A DNA stretch of 64,000 nt, from contig JAJJXM010000062.1 in NCBI GenBank assembly GCA_024516155.1, positions 186,001 to 250,000 of the forward strand. The letters are read 5' to 3'. Below are positions 1 through 12,355 of the stretch, one piece after another. The number at the start of each line of letters is the position of its first letter. Positions within the stretch are counted from its first letter, which is position 1. Both the position numbers and the translations under genes were made by a program. The notes below the pieces were generated by a model. The model was not told the origin of the DNA and ran no database searches. It saw only the letters and a program-made list of their open reading frames with translations. This DNA comes from Pyronema omphalodes. Its lineage: Eukaryota > Ascomycota > Pezizomycetes > Pezizales > Pyronemataceae.

Positions 1-1527
1 GCACGGAATAATATTTTGGCGTCTCTGGGCTTCAGTTGGAATCTGTACTGTCGCCTGATATACGAACGCCCAAAAGCCACCGCGGTATGTTGGCTGGGAA
101 TATTGCTTTTTCGTTGCTTGCTCACTGCGTAGGAAACCTGTGATGGAGATGTAGTTCGAGTGATATTATGTGATGTGCAGGCTACCTAGGCGCCAATGAA
201 CACTAACTAGGGGTTTTCAGCTGGGTATTCCAAATTCCTTATGAGAGGTGATAAGGTGGTTGGCGAAGAAAAAGATGCCTTGGAATGTAGATGATAACTG
301 TGAGAGAATTTGTTGGAGTGCGGAATGTTGTCATGTTGTCAGATTGTCAACCATTGGTGTCAGACTCGGATGAGTATTCTATCGATAGACTGAGTTCCTA
401 TTTCTTCTGTCTACTTTTCGAAGACTTTCATGAAGTAACTGAATGTTGTGGCCCATCATGATAGTAAAAGTTTCTCGCCTCTTCGCTTCATCGCCAGTGA
501 ATTGTTAGTTACAAACCTTCGTGGAGTAAAGCTGTGAAATTATATCCTTCATCAAAACAATGATAAACACTATTTTGGAATGCATCTGTAGCTTCGCCGC
601 GCCCGCCGTCTATATATTGGCTGTCAATCCTCCCTGTGTGGGAGTACCATTTCTACTCTCTGGGGTAGACTGGCGCTCTGTTGTATCACCCGCGCCCGAC
701 CTCTTCCCCCAACAGGAAATACCAAGAACACTGCCTATAAGAATTACATATGCTTAAAACTGTCTATAATAGGGCTATTAATTCTTTACCTTATCTTAAA
801 AGAGATCTGAAATTATGTTTGTTCTATTGCAGTATGTGCGATTATTTCGGGTGCTCCAGGCTTAACATACCCCGCAAGTACATGGTCTACATACCCACTG
901 CTCCTCCCTCTTTATCTACACTTTACATCAATTCAATCACCCTCTTCCATATTTTACATCCCCTCTATAACATGTCCATTCCATCTCCTACATACTGAAA
1001 TCCCTACTTTCATCATTCTTCTCAAATGCAGCTCCGCACCGCATATTCAGCTTCACAGCGTCTTAAAAGCCTTAAATGAATTTGTCTCGCCTTAAGTTGA
1101 GTTGTTAATCCGCCTGAAAAGTTCTAATTCATACATACCAGCGTCCACAGCATCGACTCAGCTTCGACTTAGTTTTGATTCAGCATCAACTCATCATCCA
1201 CTCAGCGTCTCTCCACCACAGCAGATTAACAAAAGCCAGTTGTCCTTCTTCCTCCAGCCTTGTCTCATGAGTCGCTTTCGTCGATACTTTCGCAGATCTT
1301 TAAGCCATTGATATTCCATGAACCCTTCATTCGCCGATCAGTTGCCATAGTCCCCACTTTTCTCCACGGCGTCAAAAGTGGAACCTGGGCAGTAACTTTC
1401 ATAACGGCTAGTAACAAGAGGATGGGGACATAGGAGAAGTAGAAGGTCTAAGGGTGGGGTATTATCAAATGGACGGCGATGGTTATGCTTAGTTGTAGGA
1501 TTCTCCTATGTGGAGTATGTAGACAAA

Positions 1528-1923
1528 TCATGAAAGAAAAATACCTGCCTTGTAACTCGTTAGAATATCTGTTCGGACATCATATTTGTCGAAAAAAATA
1601 CTGCTGCGTGAAGATCCGTTAACCGGTATCGTAATGGGTGTTTTGAGCCTTGTTGTTGGCATCACTGGCCGCTGACTTACCTCTGTGTACTCAATTATCC
1701 TACACCGGTCCACCTGGATCTCTGCAGTATCCATATCTGCTTTGGATTTGAGTGGAGTAGAGTATGGGAGTTCATTCGACTTCCTCAAGTTTAATCCGAT
1801 CATCATCATTCCAGGCAAGTCTCTGTCTATATGTTGACCGCAAATCCTTAAATCATAAGCAACCCGTGACATACAAAGAATAACCAGATGACTCGGATAG
1901 CCTACACTCCAAGAGGGGAGCAT
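1528..1923 (-). CDS. possible unknown protein, 131 codons
   Basis: A minus-strand ORF begins with ATG at 1923 and runs to a stop at 1528. Its composition is not obviously low-complexity, and it has one hydrophobic stretch near the N terminus followed by a polar region. I recognise no domain. A GT sequence near the 3' end (GTATTT after AAGGCAG, around 1545) could act as a splice donor, so this could also be an internal piece of a longer spliced gene. No partner exon with matching phase was found on either side. It may well be a chance ORF. Confidence 0.18.
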   Translation of the reverse strand: MLPSWSVGYPSHLVILCMSRVAYDLRICGQHIDRDLPGMMMIGLNLRKSNELPYSTPLKSKADMDTAEIQVDRCRIIEYTEVSQRPVMPTTRLKTPITIPVNGSSRSSIFFDKYDVRTDILTSYKAGIFLS

Positions 1924-3751
1924 GTATCAAGTACATAAAATAGTATTACCCTAGACACACTGCCATCTCCTCTTCCGACTTCGCATCTTGGTTCTTCTTC
2001 TATTGGATATCAAAGGCGGAGTCGCAACGTGGATTCACATGGCTTTCTCGCCAAACTCCGTGTTTTCTCGGAGGAGAAGGCTAGATAATCTACCGGGAAC
2101 TCTCATGAATCGAATCGGTATCGGGATGGATGCAAATACTATGGGTGCGGGGGGTAACTTCGAAATTAGAGTGGGGTTGATCAAAGCATGGTGGATGGTG
2201 TTTCGAGTACATATCCAGAGAAACCTTCTGCTGATTCCAAGATACCTATCCGACGGAAATATGCCTTGAGCAAGTATCTCAATATCTCGAAATTCAGTAA
2301 CATCACTTACTGAAGGTCCTTGCTATCATCATCTTGGGTTCATCTTCGCTATCTATCGGCATCTTTGCTTTCAAGAAGAAAGTTATGCCTCGTACCGTAC
2401 CTGGACCCTTTTTTACATGGCTGGTATGGTTACAAAAACGGGATCTCTAACATATGTTGCACTATACTAAGTTTCTCTAGGCCACCCTTGGTCAGCTTTG
2501 GTTCCCCTTGGTTCTGCGTCTACGGGTCTACATCTTGGTTCAAAGATAAGCCTCTTGGTCTTATCTATCTACACCATACCACCACCACATATATCTCCTG
2601 GGTCCCGATACATATCTTTAGATTGTGGGGTTTAGTTGCAGCTGACTCCTACCCGAGGAAGGGGAAGTAACCTTTGGATGAGCTGAACTGAGCATCTCGG
2701 TTCCCAATCTTTTGACAAAAATCTTCATTCTTGTCCCCGGAAAATGCAAAAACGAAAATGACGAGTGAAGGTTTATGCAAAAATTGAATATATCTAGTCC
2801 TCTGCCCTGTACGCACGGAAGATACATACAAGGCAGATAGATGCATAATATCCGTCACTTAACTCCGTTGAAATGTGTAATCAGTGGAATTAATTCCCGG
2901 AATTGTATTTCCCCGTTTTTTTTTGTCATGGAAACTTAAAATACCTCTTGAATCTTGACCGCTCTGCGTACACTGCATGAAATGTTAAATCAAATGTTTA
3001 CTCTGCGGAACTTTGCGGTGCTTTGCTGTGCTTTGTTCCATTTGAATCCTGTTCAAAAATCGATCGTTGCAGTGTTTCCCCGGCATTTCCAAGCTGGCGC
3101 CCAGACAATAAAGACAGATCTAAGCAGAATGGACATAAAGTTTACATAATAATAACCCCAACTAAGTGGTCGCCGTTTTTCTTATATGCCTACCGGTTGA
3201 GGGACGAGTCAAAGGGAGAAAAAAAAGTTGTGATATCGATTTTTTATGGGGAGGAGGTGGGAGGTGGGGAGGTGGTAAGCATGGCATGGCATGGCATTGG
3301 TTACGGATTGGCAAGCTAAAGGATAGCAAGATTAAGCGTGGTGTAACTATGGCCATAGACACTACTATAGTTTGACTGAAGAATGTTCAGCTGTGGTTTG
3401 TACATAAACATCAAAACTGAGAAACTAAAGAAACAAAAGGGAAACATTTTGAAGGAGTTTTGATGCTACTGACATAGAAAGGATTCTTCTCACACGACTG
3501 CACACGATCTATGTACTCTTCTGGTCTCCCCCGGAGATAATAATTTCTTCTTCTCTGTCACGATGTCAAGTCTCACACACCCTACCGCCTCCTTTGCCGC
3601 ATTCACGAAAAATATCCGGGTGGTATGATAAATAGTCTCTCCGAGTTATTTTCGTAATTCTCAAGGGTCCCTTGCAACTGATAACCAGGAACGTGTCCGT
3701 CTGGTTTAGGTGTAGGAAGATTTTTTTGCATCTGATCTGGGGGAGAAAGCA

Positions 3752-3823
3752 GAGGAGGAGGAGGAGGAGGAGGAGGGTGTCGGGGTGTCGGGGTCGGGGT
3801 CGGGGTCGGGGTCGAGGTCGTTT
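3752..3823 (+). repeat. GAG trinucleotide tract followed by GGGGTC hexamer repeat
   Basis: Positions 3752-3776 are GAG repeats. They run into 3777-3823, where GGGGTC (with GTGTCG variants at its left end) is repeated about five times. The second part has at least four runs of four guanines with two-base spacers, which meets the usual sequence rule for a G-quadruplex. Confidence 0.85.
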
Positions 3824-6278
3824 ACCCTAGCAGCATGGTCGGTCGGTGGTAGAGATAAGGGTGCAGCCAACCAATCATTCATCACGGATACATATTCTGC
3901 ATCGCGCAGATTTAACCTACTCTAGATAAATCTATGGCCATGCTCTTGGTACATACAAAAGATTACTGTCTTTATGGCTGCATATATTTATTCCGAATTT
4001 GGAGCGAAGTTTTGCGCATCCATAAGATGGCGGTGAGAATTTATCACGATTTCTGCGCATGTCGACCTTCCCCTTTCTCGGGAGTCCATGAACTATTACG
4101 AAATTTTGAAGTTGAATAATCGCCGACATGAAAAGAAAATAAAAAAGAAAGAGAGAAAGAGGGTAGATGCACAAAGAGAATCCAAAGAATTATGTAGGAG
4201 CAGGATAGGATATCAACACAAACCATACGGGATTCGTATATCAGACATGCAAAATTACATATTTTTTCCAGGATCCTGGAAGGCGTGGGGTAAAGATAAT
4301 CGGGCTGGCGTGCACCCACGACCACCCAACCATGGAGAAACTAGAGTAGCTTGAAGCTGGGGCCTTACCTGGGGATGATGTGATGGTGAACGTGCGTGCT
4401 GTCAACGAGACATGATCATCGTACTGTATGGAGAAGATAACCGTCCAAAAGACAATTGGGCACGCGAGCAAAGGGATAACCAAACCAAAATATTGTTGTA
4501 TAGTGGAAGAATTATATCATGTTTGTGAAGAAAAAGTATTGGAAGAATGAGATAATGTCTATAAGAGAAATATTGAGGAGGTACCGTGAGTTTTGTTGCT
4601 TTTCGATTCTATGTATGCCAGACCATTTCCGTTTTCTCGGTAACGGCGGATGGAAAGGTATATCTGTGTGGAATGCAGGGTCGCGTGTATTACTGATTTC
4701 ATCGACTTCGCAGCGTCACCAGTCCCGGTTTGTATAGTGCACCATATATCGCGGAATCGGTCTATCTGAAGCAAAGCAAAGCATACATATAGTGCACCAT
4801 AGCAAAAGAAAAGGGTCCTTGAAGCTTGCTATAAACTAGAGGATCTAAACAAGACTTTAGAGACATTTTGGTTCCTCCGAGACAGAGCGGAGAGCGCGGA
4901 ATATGTATCATGACTTTCTTCTGTCATGCCGTGCATTTCCATCAGCTCCCTAGCCTTTTTGATCGTTCACGATATGGTCCATACCCCGGAAATCTTCCTG
5001 GGTCCTGGCCTAGTTCAAGTGGCTTGGTGCTTTCCCAGACTTGGGGACTTTCTTCACTTGGTTTTGTTGCCTTTAACCGCTAGAAGACGCCCTAACATCA
5101 ACCGCGGATCCCTTTAATAACGTTTTCGGAACCGCAGAACCACAGTTACAAGGCTTATCGCCGTGGCCTGTGGGTGTGTTGAAGAACTAAAGTACCCCAC
5201 GCGGAGCTCCGTTCCTTTCTCCCAATCTTTGTAATTCTGCTAGATATGGGTCTTAATACGCGGGATGTTCATCAGATGCTTCAGCTCGTCTGCAAGATGA
5301 AGTATGGTAAAGATTTATACGATGAGTTTCTTCCAGGGTGATAGGACAGATATGATATCTCAATATAATTCCATCCAACCCAGGATAACCAAGTTATCAA
5401 TCCTAATCCTCCTACTCTCATCTTCCAGAAGTCTGCTGAGCCTTGCTTGGTAACGCTTTGCAGGAGTATGGTAACACTATGTAATGGTAACATCGGCTTC
5501 CTGCATCATGGGAGGCACCAGAGCCATAATTTTCTTCTACCGCTGGTAGATACATGTGGTATGGATAAACTCGTACCTACTGGACTCGGGACTCTGATAT
5601 ACTCGTTACGGAATTGCAACATGCCTGCCACTGAGTGAATGGAGTGAGGTCACTGGTGCAGCATTGAAAAAGCCAAGGGCAGGCTAGGAAGTAAAAGAAA
5701 ACTGACCCCGTCGGAATTCGGGAGAAGAAGGGGAGGATCTCGAATAATCCGTTGGCTATAGTTCGAGGGATATGCTGGTGTGGTAATGGAGTGGGTGTAG
5801 GGGGTGAGTGGGGAGCATGTCGTACCGGTGATGATAGAGGACGACGAGGAGGGTTGTTGAGACGTAACGGAGGATGCTGCTGGCTGCTGGCTGCACTCCA
5901 ACAACGTATTATTATTATTTTCCCCCCCGATACGAACGGTGCTTCCGGCGCAAACTGCTTTCTGTCACTCTCAACACACTCTGTCATATACCGTGAAACA
6001 TCTTGTCAATATTATCTCAAGATCCCTTATCTCTGAGGCCCTCCCGTGTCTGTCAGCTACTTTTCCCTGCTTCCGAATTCATTTCCTGTTTCCTCCGTGC
6101 ATCGGCACAGAAATTCAATCCACGATATCGATAGCAGCAATCCCCATACTTATCCGCAATATCAGAAGGAGTATTGTGCTCTACAACAAACTCGCCCGTT
6201 TTATATATACGCAAACGGTACACACTACTATCATTTTTCAGTGTTATTGTTTGGGTGTCGTTCCCTCTATAATAGTTT

Positions 6279-6357
6279 CTTCCTAGAATATATTTTCCAG
6301 AATATCGTTTCTAGAATATCTTGTATCTAGAATACCTAGAATCAGAATATCTAGAAT
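6279..6357 (+). promoter_or_regulatory. cluster of TAGAAT/CCAGAA motifs with two heat-shock-element-like sites
   Basis: Within 80 bases the word TAGAAT or a close variant occurs about seven times, ending some 65 bases before the start codon at 6422. Two copies, TTCCAGAA at 6295-6302 and TTCTAGAA at 6309-6316, match the inverted nTTCnnGAAn pair bound by heat-shock factor. The placement fits a promoter or 5' leader. Binding by Hsf1 is inferred from the consensus only; the array may simply be a minisatellite that happens to contain it. Confidence 0.4.
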
Positions 6358-6421
6358 CATATCCAGAATCACCACATTCACCACAGTATCTCTTCCTGTA
6401 ATTACAATCACTGACTCCGGC

Positions 6422-9400
6422 ATGACGTCGGCCGATACAGCATTATCCTCATTTCAGACTACTCGTCCCGACATAGATTCACACGGGTCCGCCGTCTCCG
6501 CGACAACCACCCTCGCCGCGACGACTACCGCTGCTAACACCGCTGCCACGCCCACCACCGCCAGCACCACCGACAACACTACCACCACCGCCACCACCAC
6601 TTCTTCTTCTTCCCTCCACTCCTCTCCTTCCACAACACCCATCTCCACATCGTCCGCTGCACTCACGAGCAGCATTGCGAGAAAACTATCCACGACGGCT
6701 CCATCTGCGACAGAAAACAATGCTCCCACTCCGCCCGCTGCACCTTCCACAACGACCGCTTTGACTAGCCCTGTAACAACCTCTACACCAAAGGTTCCCA
6801 GCAAGCCGCAGTCTTCCGCCGCCACCCAGTCGCGTCCCAATTCTTCGTCTCGTCCTAGCACCGCGACGACTAATGGCAACTCGACGGCGACGACGACGAC
6901 GGTAGCTGGAGCGGCAGGTCAGCCGTATGCCAAGGGTCGGAGGGAGCGTCCATGCGATGCATGTCGAAGGAGAAAGTCACGATGCGTGATGAACGAGGGC
7001 GCCGACAAGTGCGTTCTTTGTCAATTTCATAGCCAGGAGTGTACCTTTGTTCAGAGTCCACAACCCCGAAAGCGGCGGTTGGCTGGTGAACATGCCAGTG
7101 GTACCGGGCACAAGAGGTGTGTAATTTTGTTGTCAAAAATTTTCGTTCTATCGGGGGGAAGCCCGGGACCCAAATTTGGCTGATAATTCGTAATTTGTTA
7201 TTGCAGAAGCAGAAACGCCTCACCGTCTTCACCCCGGCGCAATAATTCTTCCAAACCGATTCGTGAAGTGCCTCCAATCACGGATTACTCCGCACATCCC
7301 AATAACGCTTTATTCAACACACTTGGCCTGCAAGGAGATCGTCATTCTCATCTAGTTGGACCAACTGCTGAATATGAACAATGTCTGATTGATCTGTGTC
7401 CGTTTGATTCCAAGGATGAATACTCGCTCTCTACGTTTTCAAAAACTACCTCGTTCCGCAGGGTATCGGACGAAACAACGTTCACCAACTATCCAGACGA
7501 ACCGACGCCAAGCAGTCCAGAGTTTTACAAAGACTGCGATGAGATCGAGCGGATAGTAAGTCCGAATGGACAGCGGCTGCTTAATCTCTATTTTCGTATC
7601 GTGCATCCGAGTTATCCAATCCTGCACAAGCGTGTATTTTTGGAAAAATACGCTCGCACGCATCGAGAATTTTCTGCGCCGTTGCTTGCTGCTGTGTATA
7701 TCTTGGCGCTGCACTGGTGGAATTACGACCCAGAACTGACACCGGTGCCAAAACCCGATATTGCAGCACTGGAGGAATTAGCATTGAAAACTATGAGCAT
7801 GGTTATCCATCGGCCAAAGCTTTCAACAGTTCAGGCAGGATTATTGCTACTCCAAAGGAATGAAATGAAAGGCTCGGCCTGGACCTTCACGGCACAATTG
7901 GTAGCCATTGGGCAAGAGTTGGGTTTGCATCTGGATTGTACAAGTTGGAAAATACCGAGATGGGAAAAAGGATTGCGCAGGAGATTAGCATGGGGTTTAT
8001 TCATGCAGGATAAATGGGGTGCACTCACACATGGTCGTCCAACCCATATTAGCAAATGCAATTGGGCAGTTCGACCCGTGGAACTTGAAGATTTTCCGGA
8101 CTCAATGGCAGCTTATGAGATGGTGAAGGCCGAGCGATCTGAAGAAGATGAGGATATATTTCAGGAAGTGGAAAAGGGGAGGATGTTGTTTGAACAGATG
8201 ATACAGCTTTCACAGTTGATGGCGGATGTGTTGGCGGCCTTTTTCACAGTCGAGGCACAGATGGCGTTTACCGGTAAAGGCGGAACCCAAAAAGTGCTTG
8301 ATCGTGCAAAGCCGATACAAATCCGACTAAAGGGCTGGTTTGTTAAACTTCCCGATTGTTTGCGTATGGATGCGACTACCAATAATCGACGGCTCTCGTC
8401 CACTGGTACATTCCCTTCCCACACTACGAGTGATATGCCGTGAGATGCCTCCTAATCCCGAGTTCCCACAGGCTTCTTGCACCTTGCCTATTTTGCGACC
8501 GAGATCACGCTGCATCGGCAGATCCTACGAACCCTCAGTACTCCCACATCAGTCGATCCTTACCTACTCCATATCTGTCGATCGGCGGCCAAAACACGCC
8601 TTATCTCAGCAATGGACTTTGTCAATCGACTTAAACCGGAACACCTTCAGAGTTTCTGGTATTTCTCTTCGAAAGTCAACTTTGCTCTGATCGGTACATT
8701 CGGTGCCCTGCTTTGGGCAACCTCTCCAACGATCCAGGAAGCAGAATTCTATAAAGCCCGACTTTCCGAATACCGTTGGACCCTGCGTGTTTCCAGTCGC
8801 GGTGCACATTTCATGGAATTTGCCGTTGGCGTCCTCGATGCAAGTGCTGGATATCTTCAGCAAGAGCAACTCAAGAAACGCGGTCCACTTGTTGTCAACG
8901 GAAATTATCAAAGTACCGTTGGTAACGGCGAAAATCTCGGTCTTGGTATGGGTGTCGGATCCGGTAACATTGATTTATCGCAACCACCACCGCTTCCACC
9001 ACCAGGTTGGCGTTCCACCCCAGAAATTACCCAACGATCCCGGGGTCATCTTTCTCCTGTCACAAACCCTAGTCTAGACGGAAAGGACGAAGAGGACGAT
9101 AACGGGCTTGCACTTGGACTTGAGGGACCTGATGATATTGAAAATTTGGATATCGAAGATGGTGACCATAGTGGTGGTGACGATGACGATGATGAAGAGG
9201 ATTACGACGAGATTATGGACGAAGATGCATACTCCGATGAAGCCGATAAAATGCTTTCTGCACAAGCTCGCTATGCTGGTATTGCTGCGTCTGTTAATGC
9301 TCGAAGAGGAATAAACGTTAGTGCCGGATTCGCTGCATACCAGAATCAGCAACAGCAACAACAGCAGCAAACGAATAGCTCTGCAAGCACTCCTGCGTCA

Positions 9401-9481
9401 ACCACTACCTCGAGTGGTTCAAATGCTGGAATGGACTTCTTTATGATACCCAATACTGGCTTTGGTAGTAGCGGGGAGTAG
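6422..9481 (+). CDS. DAL81: Zn2Cys6 transcriptional regulator, Dal81/TamA-like
   Basis: Three exons, 6422-7116, 7207-8405 and 8472-9481, give 967 residues. Both introns (90 and 66 nt) are GT-AG, have CTGAT or CTAAT branch sites and are multiples of three. Residues 1-170 are Thr/Ser/Ala/Pro-rich low complexity. A C6 zinc cluster follows from Cys178, spaced C-x2-C-x6-C-x8-C-x2-C-x6-C, after a basic PYAKGRRERP segment. The middle region has the fungal-specific transcription factor domain (NLYFRIVHPSYPILHKRVF, GLHLDCTSWKIPRWEKGLRR, KWGALTHGRPTHISKCNW). FLHLAYFATEITLHRQILR is re-formed exactly across the second splice. The C terminus has a long Asp/Glu stretch and a run of about nine glutamines. 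Dal81 in yeast and TamA in Aspergillus are coactivators of nitrogen-catabolic genes, acting with pathway-specific or GATA factors in the nucleus; the same role here is inferred from homology. The assignment to this orthologous group rests on recall of the family. Confidence 0.9.
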
Positions 9482-11259
9482 TTTTCTCAGCCTTGACGGT
9501 AGTTGGAAGTAGATGAAGTTCGAGACGAAGAGACGAAGGCGAAGAAACGAAAACGCAAGTGACAAGTAGCACTTGTAGCGTCGTAATGGTAGTAGTAGCA
9601 GCAGTAGTCGTAGGAGAAGTAGCGGTGGCAGTGGCAGTGGTCTAATGACGAAGTTGTTGACCGAGATGTTGAAGGAAGTGGGGAGTGAAATAACGCAGGT
9701 AAACGCAGGAGTCATTTATTCAGACCCTGATCCATCTTAGCCGGTTTTGTAATGTATCGCGCATAGCATATCTAGCATCTTAATTGCGTGATTGCTGCGT
9801 GTGGTGCATCGGCTGGCTTACCCGATTTCTGGGTATGCTTATTATATTTCTTTTGTCTTTTTGTTGATATTTTTTGGCTTTATGTAGTGATTGAGGCTGG
9901 GATGGATGGCGTTGGGTGATGCCGGAATATGGGGTTATTTATCAGGTTACTGTTAGCTATAGATGCTTGACAAGGTCCAACAAAGTCTGGCAATACCCGA
10001 CAAAGTTGGTCAAAGTCGATTGAGGTTCATTTTTTTCCTTCTCGTTTTCACGGCTTGTTTCCAGTACTGTTTCTTTTTTGTAGAGTAATCAACAATAACG
10101 CCTATCTAGCTAGCTAGAACCGCAACCACCATTTTCTGATATTATAACCGTTCTTAAATGAAAACTTGCGTAAGTCTACGTATGTTGATATGATATAAAT
10201 TATAAAGTACCCCAGTACGTATTCTATTTAATCTATTTCTAAATCACGCAAAAATATCCATCATTGTCGTCATCATCGTGGCGTACCCACCCCTAACTTC
10301 TAAGGATGCAGAAGGTTCCAATCGGTTTTATATTGAAATGGTGGGTGATTTAAGCATAGCTTAGCTTATACAGCCCAGAAATTGCATCCAGTCAAACTTT
10401 TTCTGTTCCTTGAAAAATCAAACGGTAGATAACTTAACCCAAGGCAATAGATCCCACAGACCCCATAGACCCCATAGACCCCATCAGCCATAGGATAGAC
10501 AAATCATCTAGTTACAACTACAGAATATATTTTTCAGGAACCGGGATACTGAATCTCATGATTGAAATAACCAGCTGGGTAAGCGGGATATGATTTGAGT
10601 CTTTATTTTCTTTTGACTCCCGGAGATATGTGTAGGCACTAGTAGATAGGCTCTCTGGGATTAGGGAGTCAGTGACTGAGTGGGCTGACGGTATGCAATA
10701 ATAATGGGATGGTTAAGTTATGGAAATTGATTATAGTTGTATTGCGGAGGAGTTTTTCTTGTGAGCTGCGGTGTCCGGGTGGATAGCTAGGCATTGGATA
10801 TTTTAGAAACGGGACTCAAGTTCTTTTATTCTGCGTAAATGAATGGGGGGTTGATTGTCTTCTCTCTGTGGAGGAGAAGACAAGGCTCCCCACGTGGGTT
10901 AATGGTTGATGTTTCTGTAATATTTGATGCTTTGATATCCGCTTGAATAGCGTGCTGCGCTGTAGGAGGGTACTTCAGGGGAATAGGTGAGGTTTGTGAT
11001 TCAAGGATTTCAAGTATTAAGAGACATTTGATATATTGATTAACTTATGAAGAACATACTCGTGTTCGACACAACAGTACAATAATATGCAGAGAAAACA
11101 AGTGTCCGACATGTAGAAACATTGAAGAAGGAAGCCAGACATGAAAAAGATCGAAAACAAGCCAGGTAAGTGTTACTAGTAATATGGCTCACTCCAAGAA
11201 GTCAGCTGAATTGCTCAGGCTAATAATATAATAAAATAGATAGCATATTTACTTACTGT
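9482..11259. other. 1.8 kb intergenic region
   Basis: No supported gene. The first 300 bases are probably the 3' untranslated region of the transcription factor. A small tandem repeat of the nine-base unit CATAGACCC (about three copies) lies at 10457-10485. Nothing else stands out. Confidence 0.6.
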
Positions 11260-11694
11260 CTAAGATACAGTTCTTAGGATAACATCAATCCTGTTGGAAT
11301 CTGGTACAGTGGGAACGAGGTTTGGTTTGACCAGACCTGGGGTTCTTGGGAGGCGCCAAACGATACTAAATAGTTGCCGAGCCGTAACTACTATGTATTT
11401 GTCTGAAATAGGCAATCTAATTTCCAGAATACTATACTTAGGAGACCCATACCCGCAAGCCTGCTTAGCGGTCTTGCAGATGGTTTCTTCGAATTCTGCC
11501 ACGGAATCAACGATGCCCATCTCTTCGTCAGCAACAACAAGTAAATTCTTATCGAAGCTTGGATTGTGGCATGTAACGTGGAGAATGAAAGTTCCAATAT
11601 CGTTATTCGAAGTACTAGTAGGTGTCTCTGAGGCTGAGTATTCTGAAGTAGTAGGTGTGAACAGGCTGGAAACGGGTGTGAGACGGCCGGACAT
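11260..11694 (-). CDS. unknown small protein, 144 residues
   Basis: A single-exon minus-strand ORF runs from ATG at 11694 to TAG at 11260. The first 30 residues are Ser/Thr-rich (MSGRLTPVSSLFTPTTSEYS). The remainder has the mixed composition of a folded domain, with alternating hydrophobic segments (FILHVTCHNPSF, LLVVADEEMGIVD, YSILEIRLPISDKYIVVTAR). There is no signal peptide or membrane segment, and I recognise no family. It lies 662 bases from the 3' end of the UNC93-like gene on the same strand. No intron is needed: the GTAAGT just past the end follows the stop codon. Confidence 0.45.
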   Translation of the reverse strand: MSGRLTPVSSLFTPTTSEYSASETPTSTSNNDIGTFILHVTCHNPSFDKNLLVVADEEMGIVDSVAEFEETICKTAKQACGYGSPKYSILEIRLPISDKYIVVTARQLFSIVWRLPRTPGLVKPNLVPTVPDSNRIDVILRTVS

Positions 11695-12355
11695 GGTATG
11701 TGCGTTTCAGTGATAGTAAAAAACCGCAGTAATTAGGGAAATGTGGCACATTTGCCAGAGAGGTAGTTGCTTAGGATGAAATATACTTGTGGGAAGTGTT
11801 TTATAGCTGAAGTTGTAGATATGGAGGCAGGTTGAGAGTCGGTTGATGGATTGGAGAGGAGTGAAAGATAAGGAAAGCCTTACCGCCAAGCCATGCATTG
11901 TTTGGTTCATCAAAGGCGGGGGTGACATATGTATTACCCTGACTTAATTTCTAAAGATCCATGTGTAACTGTGGCACAGATTGATTGGATTGCGCTGATA
12001 TGCACTCAATGAGGCTCCGTCGATTATGCGTACATAAATAGTTGTGACCAGCATTAAAACGTTTTCCCTCGTTTTCCATGTAAGCCAAGTATATATTGAT
12101 TTCCCGAGACATAATAATATAGCTGAGAGTATGGGAGCGTTTACACCATATCTCCACGGATTCTGATCTTATGACGGCCATTATACCTCTCGCACCGTGC
12201 ATACCTGGAAGATCACTCGTGTCTTTAAACCACTGTGTAGAACACACGCACAACTTTATCAGTGACTAGAATCGTTGCCTCGCCTGGAAATAGTCTTTCA
12301 GAAGATAATTTTTACATAAAGACCAGAAACAATATATATACAGCTGGGTAAGTAA
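11695..12355. other. intergenic region between two minus-strand genes
   Basis: It probably holds the 3' untranslated region of the UNC93-like gene and the promoter of the small gene at 11260-11694. No supported coding exon or structured repeat was seen. Confidence 0.55.

Larger units (their letters stand above)
1..6421. other. 6.4 kb intergenic stretch without a convincing gene
   Basis: Short ORFs occur on both strands, but none shows a recognisable domain or a clean set of joined exons. The longest is a minus-strand ORF of 131 codons at 1528-1923, listed separately. Around 2300-2460 all three plus-strand frames stay open for 40 or more codons. One frame encodes a hydrophobic run followed by several lysines, as in a single-pass membrane protein, but I could not join it to an upstream exon in phase. 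A G-rich tandem repeat lies at 3752-3823. The last few hundred bases are probably the promoter and leader of the transcription factor that starts at 6422. Confidence 0.5.

Noticed and set aside
2188..2460. Possible small plus-strand gene with a membrane segment after a 42-nt intron
   Set aside because: The only GT-AG join that fits the length does not bring the hydrophobic frame into phase.
6454..6879. Minus-strand ORF of 141 codons opposite the first exon of the transcription factor
   Set aside because: It is the antisense reading of the Thr/Ala/Ser-rich region and has Val/Ala/Glu low complexity with no independent support.
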